64,000 nucleotides of DNA from Gnetum montanum (lineage: Eukaryota; Streptophyta; Gnetopsida; Gnetales; Gnetaceae), in contig MNCI01004656.1 of NCBI GenBank assembly GCA_015680685.1, positions 2,086,907 to 2,150,906 of the forward strand. Direction: 5' to 3'. Under the pieces are notes generated by a model. The model was not told where the DNA came from. It searched no databases and saw only the letters and a program-made list of their open reading frames with translations. The stretch's first letter is position 1. Every line of letters starts with the position of its first letter. Shown piece by piece: positions 1-11,749 of this stretch. Made by a program: the position numbers and the translations under genes.

Positions 1-810
1 TTGAATTTATAAATTGGGATAGAAAACATAATATTATTATTAAAGCTATAATTGAGTATTATTTCCAAGGTAATGGTTTGGCAAAATCATCTAATAAATT
101 AACAATGAGATGTTAACCTAGTGATAAGACTCTTGATTTGAAAGCTCTAAATTATAGGTTCGATTATGGTGGTTAATGTTAAGCTATAAAGTTCTAATTA
201 GACTATACATCTTCAAGTGTATCTTTAATATAGTTGTTTTAGGGTTCCAACATTTCAAAATCATCTAGTAAAATTATACTAGATGGAATTATGAAAATAT
301 GATAACTGAGAATCCTTGCACATGACATGAATAATTAAAATAGGTAGTATGAGTTGATATAATTTGTTATAAAGTCAATTAAAACTATACTATATGATCT
401 AGTGCATGGAAATAACTTAGATTTTCTCATAAATCTACAATTCCCAACATACCAGTTTTTTTTTAGATTATTTGGCAACTAATGAACATCTAATTTCATG
501 CACATATGAAATTTTGGATTTAGAGCTTAAAATGACTAAATAAATAAAAAACATGTTTAATAATCAACAAATTATCAAAAGGCAATGTCATAAGAAATAT
601 GCAACAAAATTCTTTAAACAAGATGATCTAATTCTTAAAGGAGATATAGCATTTAATTAAATGGATCCTCAAAATAATATTTTTCCTATGCAATAAGGCT
701 CATATCAAGTCAAAAATATCATTAGCCCTAAAGTTTACAAAGTTGTAGATTTGCAAGAAAATGAAGTATATAGAAATTTTCATACATTTTATTTAAAGCA
801 TTTCTATCTA
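1..810 (+). pseudogene. Element J: decayed Tat-like gypsy integrase, core end and C-terminal module
   Basis: Three-frame reading gives the end of an integrase catalytic core (QGNGLAKSSNK, about 45-110) and then, after frameshifted sequence, a typical C-terminal module (KFFKQDDLILKGD near 610, then YQVKNIISPKVYKVVDLQE and a final YLKHFYL near 805). The QGNG-x-A pattern is typical of Tat/Athila-type integrases, which insert retrotransposon cDNA. The Glu expected in the QGNGQAE context is read here as Lys. Many stops and frameshifts make this non-functional. The 5' part of the element lies outside the window. Family placement is by motif only. Confidence 0.7.
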
Positions 811-1415
811 AGTGCCACTTATGGATACCTCGTATATCTTAGCTACATGTTTTTGTCTTATCTTTTAACACATTTCATGTTTATATAGTTGCATTTGCAT
901 ATTTTATTTTCATTTTCATGGTCATTTCTATGCATTTTTAGTTTATCATTATTTTTATATCTCACATCATGATTATGTCTATTTGCACATTTCATATTGT
1001 TTTAATAATCATTATGATCATTTGAGTAGCTAGGCATTGGATCATTATAATACTATTTGAAGATGAAACAAGTATAGTATATTGTTTTATTTATGTCATA
1101 TCATGTTATTGCATAAAATCTTCTTTATGTGATATATTTAAATAATTCTAGGATTCTTTCAAACCTATTTTGAAAGATAATGATTTTACTAGTCATGTTG
1201 AATTATGGAGAATAAAATTCATGCTAACTTATCATGTTTTTATAATGTTCATGTAAATCAAAACATGTAAAGTTTGGAGAATGGTTAGTCATAATTACTA
1301 TATGTTCTTAGAAACATATCCTTATCCTTCTTATAAGCCCTAGCCCTCAAGTGTGATGATTCATGGTTGTCCTATAAGTAACAAGGCAAAGTGAGTTCCC
1401 CTCTACTTGAGATTC
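811..1415. other. Unassigned AT-rich sequence between J and A
   Basis: No coding pattern, LTR boundary or tandem repeat recognised. Probably 3' non-coding sequence of element J, since it follows the integrase end directly and is interrupted by A at 1421. The sequence resuming at 10917 should be its continuation. Confidence 0.3.
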
Positions 1416-1420
1416 CTTAG
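1416..1420. repeat. Target-site duplication CTTAG, left copy of A
   Basis: CTTAG immediately precedes the A 5' LTR and is repeated exactly at 10912-10916 after the 3' LTR. Confidence 0.8.
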
Positions 1421-2274
1421 TAGTGTAGGAACATCTCTTTCAAATACTAATGTTAGTCTTTATTAAAGTAGAAGTGAGATGGAGAAGTATGAAAGAATTT
1501 ATCCATCAATAAAAGAAGTCATTTGTTTATGAAGGAAATCTTTCATTTGTAAAAGAAGTCTTCTATCAGTGAAAGAATTCTTTCATGTATGAAAAAAGTC
1601 TTTTGTAATCCCAAACATGTCATTCAAGCATCAAAGATGGCTTCCATGTAAGCTACTAAAACTTAGAAAGATGTAGTCTAAATTTCAAAGAAATATTTTG
1701 TGGCCTAAAAATGTATTTTACTTTTCTAATGTGTCTTTTCTTCAAGCATGAAAAATATAAAAAGATGTCTCTCAAATTCCAAATATGTCATTTACATATG
1801 GAAAAGTTCTTAAGATGGCATGTTCGAGATGGAAAATAGTTGGGAATGTCTAAGGTGAGAAAAGTTGTAATTATGTGTTAGCTTTTTTTGATGATAAATA
1901 CAAGTATTTTGCAGATTATAAAAAAGAGATTTGATGCTTAATTTTTTGTGTATTCACCATTGTGAGGAATCTTGGTTACTGCACATTATTCCATGCTAGC
2001 CTTATGTTAGAGAAAAGAGTTCCAAGTTGATTAATCCTTTCATTGAGATTAATCTTATGTGATTGAAGAGCCTACTACTTTGCAATATCATTTAGTGCAT
2101 GAGTGTTTTGATGTCTTGTCCTATGGGTTTTTGGATCCATTATATTTATAATCTTCTTTTAGTTTCAATAGAAGATAGAAAGTTTTCTTAACTTGTAGCA
2201 ATTATTTATATTACATATGTTCTAATTTCAATATGATTTGAAGGATTAAAGAAAATTGGATTGACCCTACTCTA
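1421..2274 (+). repeat. 5' LTR of element A
   Basis: About 854 bp. It starts with the TGTAGGAACA block shared with the A 3' LTR and the B LTRs and ends CCTACTCTA just before the PBS. Bases 1490-1625 hold an imperfect tandem array of roughly 20-bp units built on GAAAGAANTCTTTCAT. The 3' LTR of A keeps only part of this array. Confidence 0.85.
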
Positions 2275-2277
2275 GGA

Positions 2278-2294
2278 TTGGTATCAAAGTCTAG
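2278..2294 (+). other. Primer-binding site of A (tRNA-iMet type)
   Basis: TTGGTATCAAAGTCTAG lies 3 bases after the LTR. Plant gypsy elements primed by initiator tRNA-Met use TGGTATCAGAGC; here there are two transitions (G to A, C to T). Confidence 0.8.
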
Positions 2295-5200
2295 TCTTGA
2301 CGATTATTTTAGGATTAGACCATCAATGTTGGGCCTCTAATCTCATGAACTTGGGGGTCATGGAAAATGAAGGTGTTCATCAAAATAAGATTTAGGTTCT
2401 TGTTGGTCTTCTAGAAATAGCAAGGTCCATATACCTCCAAATAAAATCAGTGGTTATGAAATGAACTAAATGTGAGTATGTGCTTACTATTGTAAATGTT
2501 GAAATGCTTGAGTTCATGTACAAAAATATAACTGGCTATTGTAAAAGAAAGTTGGCTGGCTTTGTCAAATACTATGAGTTGTTTGAGATTCCTATTTTAT
2601 CAAATCACTTAGTCTATATAATCCCTACAGTATGCTACTTGAAACACATAAAATTTTACAAAATTGGTTGAGCATAATTCTATCAATCTACTCCTAGTTT
2701 ATCCTAGAGACAAAATTCCATAAGAAAACTAGAAATAGAGCGAGATTCAGGGGATTTTTAGAAAGAGAAAATAATGGAAAGTAGGTTTGTGTAAATATTA
2801 AACATTTAGGCAACATAAATTGAACATGATGAAACACTTCGCAATAAAACTATTCCAATTTAATCTATGTATTATAAATTATCCAAGCTTTCTGAGATCA
2901 AGAGGCAAATTTGTAAAAGACACTATTATTCACTACCAAAATGGTTTGGAAACCATAAGTGCAAGAATCTACTTGGCTAGCCAACAATTATCAAGAATTT
3001 CAAACAGTATAACTAATAGAAAAATTTGACAATTTTTTAAATTAGAATTCTAAAGTAATAAACTTAGAAAAATGAAGCTATTTCAAACAAGCCAAATTAT
3101 GAAAGATTCTCTAGATCCTCTAAACTCAAATAGGTAGCTTCTGTAAGAAATTACTACTAAATTGCTCAAGATTCTTGTGTATAATAAAAGCTCTTATTTG
3201 GCAAAGCTTAATAGGAGTCTAATATTGTATGAAATGGAGCTTTAAGAAGAATCTAGAAAATCTAAAAATTAAATGTCAAGCACATTACTCTCTAGAACAT
3301 TAGTTAAGTAACTAAAAAATGGAAAGTAAAGCACTCACAAGATAAAATCAAGTAGTTGAATTGATATCTTCAGAAATCCATGCTTTTACAATCTTCAATG
3401 TTGCTTCTACCAATTCCCCACTTCTACACCCCCCCCCCCCCCCCCTCTTTAGCAAAAAATAAAAAATAAAAAATAAAAATTTCTCCTACTGAAGACCTTT
3501 TATAGTAGCTTCATGGTAGTTACATTCGTCATTAAAGGTTACGGTAAATATTAAATATCTAGGGAATTTATTCATAACTACCTTAAGAAATAACTTCTAT
3601 AGGGAGTTATGAGAAAATCAAGCCATAGTTGGCAAGTGTCTTCTTATCAATTACAACCTTACAAATATCAAGGAGATCTATTTATAACTTCCATAGGAGG
3701 TTATAACTTTCATTGTAAATTTTTAATTCCCAAAGAAATTAAAGTTATATTTATCAAATGATTATAAATTTTCCACTTCTGAAATTTTAAACCTCTCATT
3801 TTGAAATTACTAGTTGTAATTTGAATCAACCATAAATTTTTGTTTGTGATGATTTTTTAAAAATAAAATAGTTATTAAGGCCATGTGACCTTAATATACA
3901 TAGTTTCATATTTGGTGTGCTTCATGTCAGTGTTTGAGCTTCATGGCTATCATGCCTACTACCATGCCACCTACAACATGTGCAATTCTTATGTGTCCTG
4001 TATCCCCTACTTTTGCTCCTAAATTCTGCTGCTATGGTTTTGTAGGCATGGCACTCCCACCAGCATTTTCCTTGGTCTCTACATTCATTATTCTTGTTGT
4101 TGCTCCAAAATGATCATCTCCATTATGAACAAGAAATTTATAGATTTGGACCCTGCTCTAGTTCTAATGATGTTGACACCCCACTGCTGCATAATCCTTT
4201 ATGAGGTGAAACTCATGCACAGGTGGTTGGAGAGGAGCTTCCATTCAAATTTCCAAGTCTACTATGTAGAAATTTTCCATGACAGATACCCTTTACTTAG
4301 GGTTCTTCAACATGTGTTTTTTTGAAATATATAATAGGAATTGCTTTAGGGATTTTTTTGATTTTTAATGTGGAGCTAGATTTTTTATGCTTGTATGTTT
4401 GGCATGCTTTCTTTTGCTCTAGAACACCGATTTTGTATAGATCTTATTATGAATTACAAGGCTTGTGTTCTTTTTTCAAGTTTTTAAAATTTTATTTTCT
4501 TGTTGCACTTCATATTTGCGATGCATTTTTCTATGGCAAGGGTTTCCCTTCTAGAATAATGATGAAGTTCTTTTAAGCCATGTTTGTTGAATTTTTCAGC
4601 TATCATTTAAGAAGAATATTAATTTTGTTTAATTTTTGTTAAAATTATGATCTTGTTCTACCAAAAGTTATCAAATGATATTGAGCCTTTGAAATAGATA
4701 TTTTCCTCTTATTTTGTTTAGAATTCATAACTCTACAACTAAATTTTCTGCCCGCATTTGGAAGCCATCATAGATTGAATACAACATTATGAATTGCAAT
4801 GACCATAGCATAAAAATGGATATTTACATAATGCAATTACTTCTTAGTGTTCCTAAGAATTTCTTGCATAGTTTCAAGGAAAATGGATGCACAAATTTAT
4901 CCCCTATATCTTTTATCATTCTTTGAAGCATCCAATTTACCACTAAAATTGAAATTGATACGTTGATACAATGTAAGAACTAATGGTGATATGATTGCAA
5001 TACAGTATCTTGCAATTCCAATATCATTTCCCCAATTTCACCTCCACCATTATAGATATTTTTACATGAAAAAATCACAAATTCTTCATACCCATGATAG
5101 AAACACCTTTCTAAGCTTTCATTAATTCCATGCCTTTGGAATTATAAACAAAAACTCAAAATGTGCATACCTTGAATATAAAGAGCACTTTTCAATTTTT

Positions 5201-5415
5201 TTCCTTTAACACCTTTCTTCATCATGCTTCTCACTATTTCCCTTTCAAATAAATAATTTAACTTTTATCTTCCAATCACCATTAAAAAGATAAATTGGGC
5301 AATTTAGTTCTCAACATTATCTCATAAAATCTACTCCATCGAAATGGTTTAAATGTGACAACACTTAGAATTTTTTTGTTAGAAATTAGTTGTGGAGTTT
5401 TTGCATTGTTTTAGA
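2295..5415. other. 3.1-kb unassigned segment inside A, between PBS and gag
   Basis: In sibling element B the PBS and gag leader are about 40 bp apart; here they are separated by about 3.1 kb. I recognise no gag, pol or LTR in it. Visible structure: a run of 17 C at 3429-3445, an (AAAAAT)n tract at 3454-3480, and two short imperfect palindromes built on ATAACTTC near 3591 and 3690. The short ORFs at 2480-2671, 2820-3029 and 4110-4576 resemble nothing I know and are probably chance. It could be a nested element of unknown type or the leader of a different subfamily. Confidence 0.5.
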
Positions 5416-5417
5416 TG

Positions 5418-6144
5418 ACCTATAAGAAGAAAAATGTTCAAGCCCTAAATTGAGATATGAAGAGCATGAGATTTTCCTTTCAACTAATGGTGGAATGACT
5501 GGATGGAATTAGTGCTAAAGTAAATAGAATGAAAGGTCCTAGTCATATTCAAACTCATGCTGATGATGAGCACAACCATTTAAATGAAGATGAAGACATT
5601 TCTTAGTATAGTGGAGAGAGAGTAGATGAGAAGGAATAGCATTATATCTATGGGAGTTTTAGAATCCATCATCCTAGGATTCCAGGATAAAGGAATTCAA
5701 GTCCTCATATCAAAACTCCTAGAGCTCCATCACTAACATATTCTTTGTGTCATGGTAAGCTTAACGATGTATATGAAGAAACAATTTCTAAAGCATTCAT
5801 GAATTCTATAACAACTTCCATATGTGATTTTAAATACTTTCAATGGTGTACATGATACCAATGATTTTTCAAATTGGTTGTATTTATGTGATAAGCGTTA
5901 TACACTTGAGAAGGTACCACATTGTCTAAGGATACTCGTTGTTAAATCTAGATTAGGAGGTATGACTTCTACTTGATTGAAAAGAAGTCCTAAAGTTATG
6001 TGAGGAAAAATTGTCAATCTATTGATGATTTGTCCTTAATGAAGTATACGATGAAATATTAATTTAAACAATATTGATTGAGACAAGTGAAAATCATAAA
6101 GCTAAAACTCCTTAGATAGGAAGACAAAAGATGTCAAGGAATTT
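5418..6144 (+). pseudogene. gag of element A, N-terminal and capsid part (degenerate)
   Basis: Starts at ATGACCTATAAGAAG, matching the gag leader of B. It continues through a region matching B's PQIITPRA segment (here PHIKTPRAP near 5700) and the capsid stretch ending GATGTCAAGGAATTT at 6144. Gag would form the virus-like particle. Several in-frame stops. The next expected block, ending in the zinc knuckle, is present but inverted after the N at 6145. Confidence 0.7.
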
Positions 6145-6145
6145 N

Positions 6146-6590
6146 AATTTCCTCAATAGTGAAAACATTAGTATTACCTTTTTGAAGGTCTTTATTTCAT
6201 AACTCCTTCTCTAAGTTTTGTAAATCATTACCTTTGGTTATCTTGTCATCTGAACATTTCCATTGATTATGTTCCCACACATCACATTTGAAGCATTAAA
6301 TCTTGGATTAGTTGTTGTCTTGATCCTTACCTTTTTTATTTTGGTCCTTATTGGCCTTTTCCTTTTCATTGTCTTTCTATTACTTCTTGTCATGGCTATC
6401 CCCTTTAGCTTTATATTTTGACTTAGATCCCTTTTCTAATTTAGATCTCTTATCCTTCCCATTTGAAGCTTATTTACTCTTGCATCCAAATCCAATGAGT
6501 TTCTTCTCTACCTTAAGTGCCAAATCAGAAGTCTCATCAAGGGTTTAAGGCTCATAAGATGTTAACTCCTATTGATAAGTCATGTTGAGA
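6146..6590 (-). pseudogene. gag zinc-knuckle block of A, in inverted orientation
   Basis: Antisense to the rest of A. Read on the minus strand it matches the B gag region at about 22360-22802, including a CCHC zinc knuckle CFKCDVWEHNQWKC at 6254-6295 (C-x2-C-x4-H-x4-C intact) and a lysine-rich linker. The block is bounded on one side by the single N at 6145 and on the other by the N run starting at 6591. Flipped, it would restore gag order, so a mis-oriented contig is the simplest reading. Stops are present in either orientation. Confidence 0.75.
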
Positions 6591-6771
6591 NNNNNNNNNN
6601 NNNNNNNNNNNNNNNNNNNNNNNNNNNNNNNNNNNNNNNNNNNNNNNNNNNNNNNNNNNNNNNNNNNNNNNNNNNNNNNNNNNNNNNNNNNNNNNNNNNN
6701 NNNNNNNNNNNNNNNNNNNNNNNNNNNNNNNNNNNNNNNNNNNNNNNNNNNNNNNNNNNNNNNNNNNNNNN
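6591..6771. other. Assembly gap (181 N)
   Basis: Run of N within element A, next to the inverted gag block. The reading frames that span it are artefacts. Confidence 0.99.
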
Positions 6772-7140
6772 GGTTTAGAGGTCATGCTAGGCATGGAGTG
6801 GTGCAGTCGATATAGGCAAGTCATGGGAACCTAGGTGAAGCAGGATAGGAAGTGGACTAGCCATCCCTTCTAGCTCGGTTATAAACCTAACCATGGTGGA
6901 AGTGCTAGATTGCCTCTAAGGAATAGATGCTAGAGGAAGAAAACCCCAAGGAATACTCTTAGAGTATGATCCAAATACGCTATGCCATATTAATAAAGCA
7001 TTCTTTTCTTCCTCTTTCTACATTTTTCCTATTATTTCCTTTATACATAATGTCGAATATCACATATATTTTGTGTTTGGTATATTTTCTTCTTATGCAT
7101 GATGTCTAATATATCATATATTTGAAATTTTCCATAACAT
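6772..7140. other. Unassigned segment after the gap in A
   Basis: About 370 bp with no match to B at the corresponding place (B has only about 125 bp between zinc-knuckle tail and protease). Less AT-rich at its start (6772-6960). No coding pattern recognised. Possibly a separate insertion or a mis-joined piece. Confidence 0.35.
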
Positions 7141-7149
7141 CTGGGGATG

Positions 7150-7570
7150 ATATTTCACAAGAGTAATTGGTAATTTGGGTTAGTAACATATCCTCATCCT
7201 AGATTTATAAGGTGTAATGGTTATCTAAATACTTTTCTCAATAGGTGTGATTCAACCAAGATGTATAGCATTCAATATTAGAAGTTTTTATGATATTATG
7301 AAATGTGGTGCATTGCCAATTGATTATAGTAATGTAATTCTTGGGAGGCCTTCAAATTTTGATAATGATTCTCAATTTGATGGGCCAAGAAATGTGTGAA
7401 GTGTAGCAAGAAAAGATGAAATCCATGAGTTAATTCCTATGACTACTGAACAAGTGAGGTAGTAAATCTCAATTAATGCCTCCTTAATTCTTCTTAGATA
7501 GAGGGAATACATTAAGAAACATGATGAGGCTAGTTTTAATCTTGTGATAGTATCAACTACTGCTTCTAAC
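7150..7570 (+). pseudogene. Protease region of element A pol
   Basis: Sequence at 7150-7210 matches the B segment preceding the protease. Near 7296 the reading CGALPIDYSNVILGRPSNFD contains the LGRP motif that closes retropepsin domains of gypsy elements. The active-site Asp region is not legible. Retropepsin would cut Gag-Pol into mature proteins. Frameshifted and stop-containing. Confidence 0.6.
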
Positions 7571-7584
7571 CATGATATGTAGGT

Positions 7585-8330
7585 AGATCTTCCAACAGGT
7601 GTACTAAGCTTCAAGGAGCAATTTCCCAATGTGTTCAAGGAAACTTTGGATGGATTTCCACCAATGAGGAATGTTTAATATTAAATTAAATTTATTGTTA
7701 ATGCTACCATTCCAAATTAGAGGTCATCCTAGATGGTACCAAATCAATGAGCTGAATTGCAAATGTAGGTAGAGGAGGTAGTTGCAAATGCCTAATGAGG
7801 AAGCCAATCTCTTCTTGTGTAGTTCTAGTAGCGCATATACTCAAGAAGGATAGTGAAGAATGGAGGATGTGCATTGATTTAAGGTTTGTGAATAGTATAA
7901 AAGTAAGATCAAGTTTCTTATTCTAAGGACACATGATATTCTTGATATTTTTACCAATGTAGAAAAATTTATCAAAATGCATTTGAATATTGGATATCAC
8001 CAAAGTAGAATTAGGGTTAGTGATGAGTAAAAACGTTTTTCAAGACATTGGATGGATTGTATAAGTTATTGGTGATGCCATTGAGGCTCACAAATATCCC
8101 TACTATATTCATGGGGTTAATGCATTATGTTCTCAAAGATTTGATTAGTAAGTATTGTATTGTCTTTTTTAATGACCTTTTGATATACATATCTAATGAG
8201 AAGAAGCATTTAAATCACTTGATAGGAGTGTGTCTTAACTTGGAGAAAGAAAAATTGGTAATCAATGTGAAGAAGAGTTAGTTATTGAAGAAGTAGATTG
8301 CATACTTGGAACATGTAATTTTCAAAAATT
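7585..8330 (+). pseudogene. Reverse transcriptase of element A
   Basis: Starts with FPNVFKETLDGFPPMRNV, the usual gypsy RT lead-in, then DILDIFTNVEKFIKM and IGYHQSRIRVSDE. The uninterrupted piece at 8048-8281 runs LDGLYKLLVMPLRLTN to the catalytic block CIVFFNDLLIYIS. The family motif is YFDD; here it reads FFND, so the first catalytic Asp is Asn and the enzyme would be inactive even without the stops. Followed by RNaseH as in all gypsy pol genes. Confidence 0.85.
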
Positions 8331-8589
8331 AAATCAAAATGAAAGTTACCAAGGTGAAACCTAATACATATTGGCAAATTACTAGAAATGGTAAAGAGGT
8401 AAGATCATTCCTTGGTTTAGCACGTTTTTCTAGAAGGTTCATAAAATAATTTAGTCATATTTCATGGTCTAGATTTTTATTAAAAAAATAATAATTAAGA
8501 CTTCAAGTGGAATGGTGAAACCCAAAGAATATTTGACTTTTTAAAGGAAAAAATATCAAGTGAACTAGTACTTATAATACCAAATTAAT

Positions 8590-8960
8590 GTTTTCAGGTG
8601 GAGATGGATGCAAGTGGACTTACCATTGAAGAGATACCTTCAGAAGAAGGAAGACCTATTGCTTTTTTTTTCTTTGAAAATTTGAATGAGTTAATGCATA
8701 AATATTGTATGCATGAGAAGGAATTGTACACTATTCTTCAAGAAATCAAGCATTGGAGGCATTATCTACTTCCTAATCAGTTCACTTTATTGACTAATCA
8801 CAAAGAACTTTAATTTCTCAATTTCCAAAAGAAGTTGAGTGTTAGAAAATGAAAAATAATTACAAGAGTTTGATTTTTTGCTCAAGAATAAGAGTGGAAA
8901 GGCTAGTGTGATGGTTGATGCATTGTATAGGATGCATGTGGTGAATTTTATCAGGTTTGA
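8590..8960 (+). pseudogene. RNase H of element A
   Basis: VEMDASG at the start keeps the first catalytic Asp. It is followed by EEGRPIAFF, a KYCMHEKELYTILQEIKHWRHYLLP stretch and TNHKEL (about 8598-8813), then the connection KNKSGKASVMVDALYRM. The piece at 8598-8813 is open (71 codons). Removes RNA from the RNA:DNA hybrid during reverse transcription. A frameshift follows immediately. Confidence 0.82.
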
Positions 8961-9069
8961 GTGATTTTGCTAATTTATATGAAGATGATTCAAATTTTGG
9001 GTAGGTTTGGAGAAGCCTCAAAGAGCCATTGTTTGGTAGGATAGACCAATGAAAGGACTATTGTATTCA

Positions 9070-10190
9070 AAATGAACTTTTATTCAAAAAATGGAAAGAT
9101 TCATATTTCCAATTGTGATTTTAAAAGAAATATTTTTATTGAAAAACGTTATCATGGCATGGTAGGTCGCATGGGCAAAGATAAGACATTGGAGCTTATT
9201 GGTAGACACTATTTTTAGCTTGGAATGACCCCTAAAGTCTTCAAATTTATGAAGGAGTATTTGACATGCTAGAAATTTAAGAAAGGTAAAGGATTTGATA
9301 GACATTATATGCCTTTATAAATTTCCAAAGGTCCTTGGGAAAGTGTGTCAATGAGCTTTGTGAGTGGGATTCTAAAGATCGAAAATGAAAAAGATGCTAT
9401 CTTTGTGGTTGTGGATAGATTCTCCAAGATGGCACACTTCATTCTATATAAGAAGGTGAGTGATACATATCATATTGAAAATATGTTTTTTTCAGCATAT
9501 TGTGAAGTTGCATAGGATTTCTTTAAATATGTTTAGTGAAAGACACTCCAAGTTTCCTAGTCATTTTTGGAGGTCACTTTAAAAGATTTTTGAAAAAAAA
9601 TGTTGAACTTTTCTAGTGCATATTATCCATAGTTTAATGGTCAAACTAAAGTGGTTAACAAATCCTTGCTTAATAATATAAGGTATTTGTGTGAAGAAAA
9701 ACCTAATATGTGGAAAAAATTATTATATCATATTGAATTGTCCTACAATAATGTTTTCCATGTTGCTATTGGGAAGCGTTCATTTGAGACCAATTATTTT
9801 TTCCCCTAAGATGGTGGATAATTTGAGAAGCTTTGATGAAGAGGCTCAATTGAGTGCAAACTATATACAAGAGATGAAAGATCTTCATACTTAACTAAAC
9901 ACGAATCTTAAAAAGAAGGTTGAAAAAGGAATCCTGAAGAGAAATGAGGGTAAGAGGAAGTCCAAATTTGCTATTAGTTATCTTATTTGGATGCACTTGA
10001 AGAAGAAGAGATTGAGGGATGTCAACTTCTCAAAATTGAAGGCCAAAAAGATAGATTCTTTCAAGATAAAAGAAAATTAATGATAACGCTTTTGAAATTG
10101 ACTTACCAAATAATGTAGGTATGTCTTTTAATTTTAATGTTGTAAATCTTATGAATTACCATGGACTAGAAAATTATGAATTATTATAGG
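9070..10190 (+). pseudogene. Integrase of element A with C-terminal module
   Basis: Zinc-binding N-terminus (RYHGMVGRMGKDKTLEL, later KFKKGKG), then core VVVDRFSKMAHF with the first catalytic Asp. The second Asp region (DRDSKFTCHFW in B) is frameshifted. The third position reads GQTKVVNKSLL where B has CQMEVVNKSL, so the catalytic Glu is Lys. The C-terminal module is legible as FSKLKAKKIDSFKI and DNAFEIDLPNNVG, ending YHGLENYELL near 10185. B lacks this C-terminal module. Many stops. Confidence 0.82.
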
Positions 10191-10429
10191 GTAGCATCAA
10201 TGAATTGAAGTGTACTATTGACAAATCTAAGCTTTCAAATGAGAGAAAGCAATTTAGACTTAAGAAGAGAGAAGCTTCTAGCACTTGTGGAGTGAAGAGA
10301 CATGAGTGCTTGATCCATTAAAAGGATCAAACTATTCATGATGTTGTTTGGGTTCATGAGATCAAAATTATTGAGTGGGGGTGGGGATCACTTCTAGCCC
10401 TACTTCCTTGTTCACTTAATTTCACTTTT

Positions 10430-10444
10430 TGAAGGGTGGAAGAG
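10430..10444 (+). other. Polypurine tract of element A
   Basis: TGAAGGGTGGAAGAG directly precedes the 3' LTR, matching the B tract at 19487-19505 read on the minus strand. Confidence 0.75.
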
Positions 10445-10911
10445 TAGGTATAGGAACACCTCTTTCAAACCTTGGTGTTAATCCCTACTAAAGAGGAAGT
10501 AAGATGAGAAAAGAGAAAAAAGTCTTCTAATAATATAAAAGAATTCTTTCATCTATGAAAAAGCAAGTTGGAGATTAATATGCGTGTGTTTGCCATTGTG
10601 TGGGATCTTAGTTGTTGTAGGTTATTACGTGCTAGCCTTGTTTGAAATGAAAGAGATTCAATTCAATTGATCATTGCATCAAGGTCAATCCTGTGTGATT
10701 GTAAAGCCTCCTACTCTATAATATCATTGACTGTATTAGTGTTTTGGTATGTTGGTTTGTGGGTTTGTAGATCCATTGTATTTAGAATCTTCTTTCAATT
10801 TTATTAGAAGATAGCTAGTTTTCTTATTTTCTAGCAATTAATTTGTCATGCATACGCTCTAGATTCTGTGTGATTCAAAGGGTTAAAGAAAATTAGAGTA
10901 ATCCTACTCCA
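10445..10911 (+). repeat. 3' LTR of element A (internally deleted)
   Basis: 467 bp versus about 854 bp for the 5' copy. Both ends align with the 5' LTR. About 330 bp corresponding to 1600-1930 is missing after CTTTCATCTATGAAAAA. Ends TACTCCA followed by CTTAG. Confidence 0.82.
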
Positions 10912-10916
10912 CTTAG

Positions 10917-11700
10917 CCATCTAGATCACTTGCTACGATGCCACTTAATTTAGAATTAAATGCACATGCACAAGGGTTAAATTGCATCACAAGCAAAGTT
11001 TTCAAGAGGATTCTATTCACTAATAATTTAGCTAATTGGCCAAACTCATGTTGGAATTCCTACCTTAAGAATGAATTGCATCGTGAGTGAAGTTTCTTCT
11101 TAAAAAAAAGAGGACTATGTTCATTGGTAGTGCAATAAGTTTGTAAGTGTGATGAGGTCCAACATTGATCCTTACCCTACATTACCCACCCCTTTCCCAT
11201 ATATTTTGAAAAACAATTCTATTTTTCCTATACCCTTTTCCTATTCTAAAGACGAAAAAAAAAAGACCTAAGGAAAAATTTGAAAGTTATGGCTAGCCAT
11301 GATCTAAAAGAAGCCTTTTCTCTTGAAAAAGTTTGGTGTAAGTCCCATTCTCAAAGGTATTCTCTATGTTAATAGTTTTTATCTTAGAAATGATTGAGCT
11401 TGAAATCTTAATTGTAAGCTATAATTTATAAAGTATACATACCATGATTATATCTTAAATGATATCACAAGGTGGTGTGAAATATGATTTATGTCTAGGT
11501 TTTCAATATGATTATATGATTATTTTAATCATTACTACGTTATAGTCCATTTCATAATTTTGTAAATTTATAATAAGTTTCATGTTTTAGCCTTATCTTG
11601 AAAGCATAAGTGGATAACTTAACCCTTGCTATTTCTACACTTTAATTAAAAAAAATAGAAGTTTCAAATATTCTTTCTAGCTTGGAGTTATCATCTTTAT
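10917..11700. other. Unassigned AT-rich flank after A
   Basis: Should be the continuation of 811-1415 across the A insertion. No coding or repeat structure recognised beyond A-rich tracts near 11105 and 11255. Confidence 0.3.
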
Positions 11701-11749
11701 AATAACAATGGAAAAAGAAAAAAGAAAAAAAGAAAAAAAACAGAAGAAA

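Larger units (their letters stand above)
1421..10911 (+). mobile_element. Element A: Ty3/gypsy retrotransposon, iMet-primed, decayed
   Basis: A full-length but broken gypsy element in the order 5' LTR, PBS, gag, protease, RT, RNaseH, integrase, PPT, 3' LTR. It is flanked by a perfect 5-bp direct repeat CTTAG (1416-1420 and 10912-10916), as expected for gypsy target-site duplication. The LTR begins near TAGTGTAGGAAC (ancestral TG changed to TA) and ends TACTCCA at 10911. It belongs to the same family as element B, with matching gag, pol and LTR sequence. It differs in having about 3.1 kb between PBS and gag that B lacks, an inverted gag block at 6146-6590, an N gap at 6591-6771 and a shortened 3' LTR. 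Every coding domain has stops or frameshifts. Confidence 0.88.

Noticed and set aside
3429-3480. C17 run and A-rich microsatellite as a retroposon tail
   Set aside because: No target duplication around it and no LINE or SINE body attached. Treated as simple sequence.
6552-6824. Three open frames across 6552-6824
   Set aside because: They consist mostly of N and are artefacts of the gap.
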